A model generated the notes under the pieces. The model did no database searches. It was not told the origin of the DNA and worked only from the letters and a program-made list of their open reading frames with translations. A DNA stretch of 12,988 nt from Syntrophorhabdaceae bacterium (GTDB taxonomy: Bacteria; Desulfobacterota; Syntrophorhabdia; Syntrophorhabdales; Syntrophorhabdaceae). Made by a program: the position numbers and the translations under genes. Position 1 is the stretch's first letter. Each line of letters opens with the position of its first letter. Positions 6,394 to 12,988 of this stretch are shown piece after piece. The stretch spans positions 1 through 12,988 of the forward strand of contig JAOAHW010000164.1 in assembly GCA_026415015.1 (NCBI GenBank), given 5' to 3'.

Positions 6394-7496
6394 CAGAGAA
6401 TCTTCCTCAAGGCATTGATGAAGGCCTCCATGACAGGCATGGTTGATATGGTAATCCTTATAAAATTTGGAAATCTAAACCCTGTCATGGTCCTGACCAT
6501 AACACCATAGGACATGAGCTTCCTGTAGGCAAGGGTATCGCTTATAGGAAGCCTTATCATTATGTAATTTCCCTCACCTGCCACATAGAAGAGCCCCATC
6601 TTTTTAAGCTCTGATTTTAAAAACTCCTTACCTTCTGCCACAAGCCTCCTTGTCCTCTCTATATGACCTGCATCATCAAGGGCTGTTAGGGCTGCCTCCT
6701 GGGCAAGTGTATTTACTGAGTAGACAACACAGGTCTTCCTTATGGTATCCACCACATCAATACTTCCTGCAAGATAACCTATCCTCAAGCCTGCAAGTCC
6801 ATACATCTTGGAGAATGTCCTGAATACAACGAGATTCGGATATTTTTGAATAAGGGACATACAATCAGGGTAGCCTTCTTTTTCCACAAACTCAAAATAT
6901 GCCTCATCTACCACTACAATCTGCCTGTTGTCCACTGCCTCAAGAAACCTTATAAGCCTGTCTTTATCCCAGTAGGTGCCTGTAGGGTTGTTTGGGTTAC
7001 ATATGAATATCAGTTTTGTCTTTTTGTCGATAGCCTCGAGCATCCCCTTATCATCAAAGCCAAAATCCTTCAAAGGCACAAGCCTTGCCTCAAAACCAGA
7101 GAATGTGGCAACCCATTCATATACAGCAAAGGTCTTATCAGCTGTTATTATATTATCTCCTGTTTCACAGAATGCCTTTATGGCAAAGGCAATGACCTCA
7201 TTTGCCCCGTTACCTACGATAAACTGGTCAGGGTGCATAATAAATTTTTCAGCGAGCCTCTGTCTTAAATAGAACGAATCACCGCTTGGATATATGGCAG
7301 CCCGAGAGGGTTGAAATCTCTTTATAATCTCCTGTGCCTTGGGAGGCGGACCAAGAGGGTTTTCATTATTATTGAGCCTGTGTAAAAAAGGCGTACGATA
7401 GAGTTTTTTTAGCTCTTCATCAGGTTTACTTGGTATATATGCCTCAAAGGTCTTGATGTATGATGGGATAAGGCTGTCAAGGGAAAGCTGTCTCAT
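6393..7496 (-). CDS. hisC: HisC-type PLP-dependent aminotransferase (class I/II)
   Basis: At 367 residues this is the usual length for histidinol-phosphate aminotransferase. The fold-type I motifs are LNNNENPLGPP (41-51), CNPNNPTG (166-173), DEAY (197-200) where the Asp contacts the PLP ring nitrogen, and FSKMYGLAGLRIGY (228-241) with Lys230 as the Schiff-base lysine and Arg238. Near the C-terminus is IRITI with the arginine that binds the substrate acid group. Family members transfer the amino group from glutamate in histidine synthesis, but HisC paralogues also act on aromatic amino acids and other phospho-substrates. There are no other his genes here, and the gene lies between a GNAT-like gene (ATGA overlap at 7493-7496) and an MFS transporter (TGATG at 6391-6395). 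A specialised role is therefore as likely as histidine synthesis. Confidence 0.85.
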   Translation of the reverse strand: MRQLSLDSLIPSYIKTFEAYIPSKPDEELKKLYRTPFLHRLNNNENPLGPPPKAQEIIKRFQPSRAAIYPSGDSFYLRQRLAEKFIMHPDQFIVGNGANEVIAFAIKAFCETGDNIITADKTFAVYEWVATFSGFEARLVPLKDFGFDDKGMLEAIDKKTKLIFICNPNNPTGTYWDKDRLIRFLEAVDNRQIVVVDEAYFEFVEKEGYPDCMSLIQKYPNLVVFRTFSKMYGLAGLRIGYLAGSIDVVDTIRKTCVVYSVNTLAQEAALTALDDAGHIERTRRLVAEGKEFLKSELKKMGLFYVAGEGNYIMIRLPISDTLAYRKLMSYGVMVRTMTGFRFPNFIRITISTMPVMEAFINALRKIL

Positions 7497-8788
7497 ATTT
7501 TATATTGGAAGAAAACCAGGTCTGACCTTTGTCCATGAGGTATAATGGTGCGTGGCTCAAAGCCACAATTGAATAGATCATCCATAATGAACAGATGCCC
7601 CCTTATACCAAGGTCAACTAAAGAGAATATATTATTTATCCCCTCCTTTTTAAAAATCTGGATGTGTCTTTGAATATTCTCAAGGGAATCTTTTCCTGGT
7701 TGCAATGGATGCATTATAGCAGCTCTTTGTGTTTGATCTAATTCAGTTATGATGACAGAATTATCGCCCATATCCTCTCCGTAATAACTGGATATAATGA
7801 CCTCCCTGGGGAGTGCAAGGCTTCTGTATCTATCTTCTATAAAGGCTGAAAGTGATGCAGGTATATAAACCACTGCCCCTGCGTCCTCATGAAGGGCCCT
7901 GTAATAGGTGGGCATCTCAAGGGCTATTGCTTCTCTGTTATACCAGTATAAGGAACCTGTAGGCTCAAAAGAACCCTTAGGAAATTCTGGTGTTGCAAAT
8001 CTAACAAAGACCCCTATAATCTCTGTCCTTGCAATGTCTTCTATGCAGAAATTAACCAATGATTCTGATATATTACTCTCTTTTTTCTGATTGAAGAGAT
8101 ACGGGCCGAACAACTCTACTACCTTTTCGTTCATCCTCTTCCATATCAATCCCGCCACAATTAGACCTGTTTTGTCAGTGGCAATAGCAGCATCATATAA
8201 TCTGCTTGCCACCATGTCAGATAGTTTTCCTGGGATAGTATATGCTACAGGAACAGGATAGTCCCTGTAATAGGTTGATATAAGCCGGGAGAGCATCTTT
8301 ATTTCATCCAAATCAGGTCTTTTTATAAAATATGACTCAACAGGGGCAATTACAGGTAGCCTTACCTCCTCTGGCTCTGGATATGCCTTATCTTTTATGA
8401 TCTTTAAATTTAGTCTTTTATCCGGGAGTTCATTAAGGGAGAGGCGGTCAACAGAACGTGCAGCGAGAAGTAGCCCCATTTCATCTATATCCTGGTCCTG
8501 CCTGAAGAAAGGCCTTGCAGTAATATTAAAGGCCTTAAGGGATAGGGCAACCCTTTCAAATATAAACTCTACTGAAACAAAATAGATACCCTCAGTGCAG
8601 GTGACCTCGAGTTCTTTTTCTTCTCCCAGGACACCGCATAGATATGAGAATATCTCCTCTGAGGCAAGGGTGAGCCTTAATGTCTCTTGCCTGCCAAGAC
8701 CAAAGGCAAGGGAGGAATTTTCCACAAAGGATGTGACAACCTGCAGGAATTTAATGTCGGTGGAGAGTGTAATCTTTGTTTTTTTCAA
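7493..8788 (-). CDS. HATPase-like (RsbW-type) domain fused to a GNAT-like acyltransferase domain
   Basis: This is a 431-residue cytoplasmic protein. Residues 1-135 resemble the serine-kinase/anti-sigma HATPase fold of RsbW: a helix with LRLTLASEEIFSYL where the N-box sits, strands EVTCTEG-YFVSVEF, then MGLLLAARSVDRLS at the G-box position and RLNLKIIKD as last strand. The N-box Asn and the D-G-G residues are not evident, so ATP binding is doubtful. Residues 150-300 look GNAT-like but without a clear acetyl-CoA R-x-x-G-x-G loop. Residues 305-431 form a C-terminal domain collinear with the remnant at 4410-5180. No in-frame ATG occurs before residue 104, so TTG at 8788 is the start, supported by AGGA 8 nt upstream (8797-8800). 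It is first in a coupled unit with the aminotransferase and MFS gene. Activity is unknown. Confidence 0.65.
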   Translation of the reverse strand: MKKTKITLSTDIKFLQVVTSFVENSSLAFGLGRQETLRLTLASEEIFSYLCGVLGEEKELEVTCTEGIYFVSVEFIFERVALSLKAFNITARPFFRQDQDIDEMGLLLAARSVDRLSLNELPDKRLNLKIIKDKAYPEPEEVRLPVIAPVESYFIKRPDLDEIKMLSRLISTYYRDYPVPVAYTIPGKLSDMVASRLYDAAIATDKTGLIVAGLIWKRMNEKVVELFGPYLFNQKKESNISESLVNFCIEDIARTEIIGVFVRFATPEFPKGSFEPTGSLYWYNREAIALEMPTYYRALHEDAGAVVYIPASLSAFIEDRYRSLALPREVIISSYYGEDMGDNSVIITELDQTQRAAIMHPLQPGKDSLENIQRHIQIFKKEGINNIFSLVDLGIRGHLFIMDDLFNCGFEPRTIIPHGQRSDLVFFQYKI

Positions 8789-8823
8789 GATAAGAATCCT
8801 ATAAAGGCATCCATGTTGCCAAC

Positions 8824-8853
8824 ATTATAATTTAGCTTACAATCCATCGTCAA
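8824..8853 (-). promoter_or_regulatory. Sigma70-type promoter for the GNAT-like/hisC/MFS unit
   Basis: On the minus strand, -35 TTGACG (8848-8853) and -10 TATAAT (8824-8829) are separated by 18 bp, one mismatch from full consensus. The start point would be near 8817, leaving a short leader of about 29 nt before the TTG start. It lies in the 75-nt gap after the DUF763 gene, so the downstream trio can be transcribed independently of the RND operon. Confidence 0.65.
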
Positions 8854-8863
8854 TGTATCTTTT

Positions 8864-9934
8864 TTAAATTAACCTTGAGAGTCTTCGGAAGGCATCGAGC
8901 TTTTCCCTATTGCCCATCCTTGCCTTATCCACACATACCTTTAATACATCAATGGTTTTATCATAGGTGTCTCTGTCCAAAGGGAATGGATGACCATCCT
9001 TACCTCCATGGGCAAAACTGAACCTCGCCGGGTCTTTAAAACTCGGTGGTTTATTATATACAAGCTCTGCTACCAGCGATAGGGCAGACAGGGTCTTAGG
9101 ACCTACGCCTTTTATCTGTAATAATTCCTTAAATGACCCAGGGGTATTTTCATGGATGTTAATAAAGGTTCTATGAAGACGCCTTGAGTCAAAATCCTTG
9201 CCAGTGATATAATGTCTCTCTGGCATAGAGAGGGTTATATCTTCCCATGTCTTTGACATCTTATCAGGGTTTTCCCTCACAAAATCTACAATTGCCTTGC
9301 GGCTTTCACTGCTTGCCTCTGCCACAAGGTCAAGGACAGTATCTCTGCTATCACAGGTTATGCCTGTATGGGGCTCGCATGTGAGGTCAAGGCCTTCACG
9401 GGATAACCACTGGTATCTCCTGGCATCTTTTCTCTTTTCATTCATACCCTGCTGGATAACAGCCCAGTCCCCTTCTCTTGTAAAGATGAATGTATGGTGG
9501 TAGAGGCTATATCCATCCTGGATGGCTGTATTGTCTATCTTCGCACATAGCCTGCTGAGCTCTATAAACCCTGATACATCCATACCCCACCTCTCACCAT
9601 ATAGGGTTATTTCATTGGGTGTTGCAATGGCTGTCTTTGCCTTGCCGCCACAGATGGCTACTGGCACATCATCTCCAAGCATGGTAAGCCCCTCTTTTAA
9701 TGCCCCACATAATGTTGTGGTTACACCGCTACTATGCCAATCGAAACCAGCAGCACAACCCATTGCCTGAAACCATATGGGGTCTGCAAGCCTTTCAATA
9801 AGCTCTTTAGGGCCAAACTCTATGAGGATGACCTCTATAAGGGCAGCAGAGAACATCTTCATCCTTGAAAAAAGCCAGGCTGGTGCCTTTCCATAATGAA
9901 GTGGTAGATTAGTTATTGCCCTTTTTGTCTTCAT
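8864..9934 (-). CDS. DUF763 family protein with helix-hairpin-helix motif
   Basis: From the ATG at 9934 this is 356 residues and begins MKTKRAITNLPLHYGKAPAW, the usual N-terminus of DUF763 proteins. The frame can extend to TTG at 9949, but ATG 9934 has AAGGA (9939-9943) 4 nt upstream while the TTG has no usable site. Other family blocks are DPIWFQAMGCAAGFDWHSSGVTT, CGALKEG, LQDGYSLYHHTFIFT-equivalent sequence (AIQDGYSLYHHTFIFT), WAVIQQGMN and ARRYQWLS. Near residue 280, LLQIKGVGPKTLSALS is a helix-hairpin-helix, suggesting nucleic-acid contact. DUF763 is widespread in archaea and thermophilic or anaerobic bacteria and has no established function that I can state. It follows the outer-membrane channel gene by 33 nt on the same strand, so cotranscription is likely though a functional link is not evident. 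Confidence 0.87.
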   Translation of the reverse strand: MKTKRAITNLPLHYGKAPAWLFSRMKMFSAALIEVILIEFGPKELIERLADPIWFQAMGCAAGFDWHSSGVTTTLCGALKEGLTMLGDDVPVAICGGKAKTAIATPNEITLYGERWGMDVSGFIELSRLCAKIDNTAIQDGYSLYHHTFIFTREGDWAVIQQGMNEKRKDARRYQWLSREGLDLTCEPHTGITCDSRDTVLDLVAEASSESRKAIVDFVRENPDKMSKTWEDITLSMPERHYITGKDFDSRRLHRTFINIHENTPGSFKELLQIKGVGPKTLSALSLVAELVYNKPPSFKDPARFSFAHGGKDGHPFPLDRDTYDKTIDVLKVCVDKARMGNREKLDAFRRLSRLI

Positions 9935-9967
9935 GGTTTCCTTGATCAAACCTTAAAGAACCAATTA

Positions 9968-11413
9968 TTATCTTGATGCATTTTGAGATGGTCTTGCCCT
10001 ATCCCCTGAATAATAATCACCACCTAATACCCTGTATAGTGTCACCTTATTTGTAAGAGCGGCAAGCCTGACACCTATAAGCCCCTGCTGGGCTCCATAT
10101 AGTGAGCGCTGGGCATCAAGGACACTCAAGTAATTGTCTATCCCTTTTTCATAACGGAGAGTGGCAAGCCTATAAGTCTCAGATGCGGCTTCAACGAGAG
10201 ACCTCTGAGCTGAGAGTTGCTCATCTATAGTACCCTTCACAGCAAGGGCATCTGCTACCTCTTTAAAGGCTGTCTGTATAGTTTTTTCATAATTTGCAAT
10301 GGCAATCTCTCTCTCTACCTTTGCTGCCTCATAGGCTGCCCAGATTCGGGCATCAAATACAGGCATCAAGACCTGGGGTGAAAAACTCCATGTTTGCTGG
10401 CCTGAACGGACAAGGTTTGAAAGTTCAGCACTTGCTGTTCCAATAGTAGTGGTGAGGGCAATACGGGGAAAAAACGCTGCCCTTGCCGCACCAATTGTGG
10501 CATTTAAGGCCTTAAGCCTGTGTTCTGATGCCATGACATCGGGCCGTCTAAGGAGTATCTCAGAAGACAGACCAGGGGGGACATCCTTTGGCGGGACAAC
10601 ACCTTCTAACCCTTCAGGTAATAGTTCCTCAGGGAGATCTCTTCCAGCAATGAGGTTTAACATGTTTTTATCATGGGCAACAAGCTGGGTATACTGGGAG
10701 ACATTTTTTATTGCTGTATCCACTTGAGTCTGGGCACGACGTAGGTCAATCTCAGATGCAAGCCCTACATTATAACGCCTTTTGATTAAATCATATGTGT
10801 CTTTCTGGGCCTTGAATGTGGCTTTGGCAGTGGAGAGGCTCTCCATATCAGCAGCGTATATGAGATATGCCATGGCAGTATTTGCCACAATCATAATCCT
10901 GGCGCTTTGGTGTGTCTCCTCTGTGGCAAGGTATTCTTCCAGCGCTGCATCTTTCAGACTTCTTATACGGCCAAAGAAATCTATCTCCCATGATAACAAC
11001 CCCAGGTTCACACTGTATTGCTCTGCCACACCTGTAACCTTTCTGCTCGACAAGTCAGCAGGGACCCTCTGTCTTGTCCCTGTGCCTGTAGCATCAAGGG
11101 CAGGCAATAATTCTGCCCTTTTTATATTGTAGTATGCCATTGCCCTCTCTGCATTGAGGGCAGCAATCCTTAGGTCACGATTATTGGTAAGGGCAATCTC
11201 AATCACCTTAAGGAGTTTCTCGTCAGTAATAAAATCCTGCCATCTCAACTCTGCTAGTGGACTGTCTGTCTGTGAACTAATATCTTTATACGCCTCTCCT
11301 TTAGGCCACTCATGTGGGATGGGTGCCTCAGGTCTTGTATATTTAGGTGCCATGGTGCATCCTGAAAGCAAGGACAATAAAATAACCCCATAGAGAATTA
11401 TCCTTGTCATCAT
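9968..11413 (-). CDS. Outer-membrane efflux channel lipoprotein, NodT/OprM family
   Basis: This 481-residue protein is of usual length for the TolC-like outer-membrane factor family. Its signal peptide ends in lipobox LSGC, making Cys19 the lipidated residue; the residue at +2 after Cys is not Asp, consistent with outer-membrane sorting. The two internally similar halves of long helices are visible: WQDFITDEKLLKVIEIALTNNRDLR ... LLSWEIDFFGRIRSL in the first, and LLRRPDVMASEHRLKALNATIGAARAAFFPRIALT ... YLSVLDAQRSLYGAQQ in the second, which are the signature of the family. It forms the trimeric exit duct of an RND tripartite pump. Its ATG overlaps the stop of the RND gene by 4 nt (ATGA, 11410-11413), so the two are translationally coupled parts of one pump. 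Confidence 0.93.
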   Translation of the reverse strand: MMTRIILYGVILLSLLSGCTMAPKYTRPEAPIPHEWPKGEAYKDISSQTDSPLAELRWQDFITDEKLLKVIEIALTNNRDLRIAALNAERAMAYYNIKRAELLPALDATGTGTRQRVPADLSSRKVTGVAEQYSVNLGLLSWEIDFFGRIRSLKDAALEEYLATEETHQSARIMIVANTAMAYLIYAADMESLSTAKATFKAQKDTYDLIKRRYNVGLASEIDLRRAQTQVDTAIKNVSQYTQLVAHDKNMLNLIAGRDLPEELLPEGLEGVVPPKDVPPGLSSEILLRRPDVMASEHRLKALNATIGAARAAFFPRIALTTTIGTASAELSNLVRSGQQTWSFSPQVLMPVFDARIWAAYEAAKVEREIAIANYEKTIQTAFKEVADALAVKGTIDEQLSAQRSLVEAASETYRLATLRYEKGIDNYLSVLDAQRSLYGAQQGLIGVRLAALTNKVTLYRVLGGDYYSGDRARPSQNASR

Positions 11414-12988
11414 TGTCTACCCTCCCCTAAGACTTCACCTCCACCATCTCCTAAAGGTAGCCTCTTGGTATGCTTACCTTTAAATAGACGGGAGACCAGG
11501 ACAAAAAATAAGGGTATGAAAAATAGGTCTATAAATGTTGCAGAGAGCATACCACCCACAACAGCAGTACCTATGGCATTCATAGCGCCTGCACCAGCGC
11601 CTGTTGCCTTTGCAAGGGGTAATACCCCAAAGAAAAAGGCAAGGGATGTCATAAGCACAGGTCGCAGCCTTGTCCTTGCCGCACCTAATGTAGATTCAAT
11701 AAGCCCTTCACCTTTTATAAGTCTCTCCCTTGCAAACTGTATAATAAGTATGGCATTTTTTGTAGATAAACCCATGGTAGTAAGAAAACCTATCTGAAAA
11801 TACACGTCATTGTAAAGGCCCCTCAGCCATGTAGCCATGAGTGCACCAAAGACACCAAGGGGTAACATAAGGAGATTTGCAATAGGTATTGTCCAGCTCT
11901 CATAAAGGGCGGCAACGCATAAAAATATAACAAGTATGGAAAAGGCGTATAGCAATGGCGCCTGGGAATGGGCTATACGCTCCTGATAAGATACCCCACT
12001 CCAGTCAAAACCTATACCCTGTGGTAGCCTTGCCACAATCTGCTCCATGGCAGCCATGGCCTCTCCTGAACTCCTGCCAAGGGCTGCCTCACCTAAGATA
12101 TTTAAGGAAGGGAAGCCATTATATCTTTCAAGTCTTGGTGAACCTATAGACCAATCGCCCCTTGCAAAAGAGGAGAAGGGGACCATTTTACCTGATGTAT
12201 TCCTCACGTATATCTTTTCAAGGTCTTTGGGTAGCATCCTGTGGGGTGCATCAAACTGTGCATATACCCTCTTGACCCTGCCATTATGGATAAAGTCATT
12301 TATATATGAACTACCAAAAGATGCTGAAATGGTTGAATTTATGGATGTTATGGGTACACCAAGGGCACCTGCCTTTTCTTTATCCACTATAATCCTGTAT
12401 TCAGGGACATCCTCAAGGCCATTAGGCCTCACTGCCACAAGCCTTGGGTCTTTTGCTGCCATACCAAGGAGTTGATTCCTTGCTGCCATGAGTTTTTCAT
12501 GGCCAAGACCTCCCCTATCGAGCAATTGAAAATCAAACCCCCTTGATCTGCCAAGCTCTATGACAGGAGGAGGGGCAAAGACATATACCATTGCCTTTTT
12601 GTATCGGGAGAATGCCCTCATTGCCCTGCCAGCAACTGCATCAACCCTGAGTTCATTTTTCTTTCTTAGGTTCCAGTCTTTTAGCTTGACAAATACCATG
12701 CCTTTGGACTGGGTCCTTCCAAAAACCCCCACACCTGCCACAAACATACATGATTCTACGGCATCCTTTTCAGTTTCTCGAAAGTATCTCTGTATCTCAT
12801 TTAAAACACCTTTTGTCTGTTCAAGGGTTGACCCTGTGGGCATTATAACCTGTGAGAGAAGTATGCCCTGGTCCTCATCAGGCCGGTATGCTGTGGGTAG
12901 TCTTAAAAGCCCCGCACCCACTGCAGCTATAATCACGATATAAACAAACACATCCCTTACGGCCCTTGAAAAAGCCCTCTCTACAATC
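11410..12988 (-). CDS. RND efflux transporter, HAE1/AcrB family, C-terminal half (5' end beyond window)
   Basis: The frame stays open to the window edge (I-V-E-R-A-F-S-R... precede a GTG at 12951), so this is the C-terminal 525 or so residues of a protein normally about 1,040 long. It aligns throughout with the second half of AcrB: YRPDEDQG (visible 34-41), PAIVELG-equivalent PPPVIELGRSRGFDFQLLD, HEKLMAARNQLL, VRPNGLEDVPEY, PRLERYNGFPSLNILGEAA, and the helix bundle from FLCVAALYESWTIPI onward. The proton-relay lysine in GLSTKNAILI (AcrB Lys940) and the threonine in LMTSLAF (AcrB Thr978) are present. The TM4 aspartates and the membrane-fusion protein would lie beyond 12988. It acts as the inner-membrane proton/drug antiporter of a tripartite pump; substrate range is unknown. 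Confidence 0.95.
   Translation of the reverse strand, partial: IVERAFSRAVRDVFVYIVIIAAVGAGLLRLPTAYRPDEDQGILLSQVIMPTGSTLEQTKGVLNEIQRYFRETEKDAVESCMFVAGVGVFGRTQSKGMVFVKLKDWNLRKKNELRVDAVAGRAMRAFSRYKKAMVYVFAPPPVIELGRSRGFDFQLLDRGGLGHEKLMAARNQLLGMAAKDPRLVAVRPNGLEDVPEYRIIVDKEKAGALGVPITSINSTISASFGSSYINDFIHNGRVKRVYAQFDAPHRMLPKDLEKIYVRNTSGKMVPFSSFARGDWSIGSPRLERYNGFPSLNILGEAALGRSSGEAMAAMEQIVARLPQGIGFDWSGVSYQERIAHSQAPLLYAFSILVIFLCVAALYESWTIPIANLLMLPLGVFGALMATWLRGLYNDVYFQIGFLTTMGLSTKNAILIIQFARERLIKGEGLIESTLGAARTRLRPVLMTSLAFFFGVLPLAKATGAGAGAMNAIGTAVVGGMLSATFIDLFFIPLFFVLVSRLFKGKHTKRLPLGDGGGEVLGEGRQ

Noticed and set aside
6846..7268. 140-residue plus-strand open frame inside the aminotransferase gene
   Set aside because: It is cysteine- and tyrosine-rich with no family signature and lies wholly antisense to a well-supported gene.

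Overview
The window looks like chromosome of a Gram-negative, probably anaerobic bacterium. Gram-negative: it has an AcrB-type RND pump with an outer-membrane channel lipoprotein. Probably anaerobic: it carries DUF2284 and TM1266-like proteins, both families common in anaerobes. Base composition is moderately AT-rich, AGG/AGA/ATA codons are frequent, and TTG and GTG starts occur. A Desulfobacterota- or Nitrospirota-type bacterium would fit, but that placement is inference. I see no rRNA, tRNA, CRISPR array or insertion sequence.

Left half, plus strand (1-5180). A 5'-truncated DUF2284 cysteine-rich protein is followed by a small four-helix cytochrome b561-like protein. A consensus promoter (TTGACA, 18 bp, TATAAT) and a leader of about 126 nt then precede a central-carbon cluster. 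This cluster holds GTP-dependent PEP carboxykinase (pckG), an 85-residue ACT-like regulator of the TM1266 family, and a D-malate/tartrate dehydrogenase (dmlA/ttuC family). Its logic is interconversion of C4 acids, pyruvate and PEP, with a small putative sensor between the two enzymes. A 17-bp hairpin starts on the pckG stop codon. After dmlA lies the C-terminal half of a GNAT acetyltransferase. It has lost its N-terminal half and is split by an in-frame TAA, so it is a pseudogene.

Right half, minus strand (5206-12988), convergent with the left half. Reading in the direction of transcription, the far right has the C-terminal half of an RND (HAE1/AcrB) pump, cut by the window edge. It overlaps an OprM/NodT-type outer-membrane lipoprotein by ATGA, and a DUF763 protein follows 33 nt later. 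A second transcription unit with its own promoter (TTGACG, 18 bp, TATAAT) then encodes a degenerate HATPase/GNAT-like protein, a HisC-type aminotransferase and an MFS transporter. These three genes are joined by ATGA and TGATG overlaps and so are probably translationally coupled.

The most notable points are the split GNAT remnant and its collinear resemblance to the C-terminal domain of the intact HATPase/GNAT-like gene about 2.3 kb away, the TM1266-like regulator placed between pckG and dmlA, the hairpin on the pckG stop codon, and the tightly coupled sensor/acetyltransferase-like, aminotransferase and exporter unit of unknown purpose. I found no clearly new multi-gene defence or mobile system.
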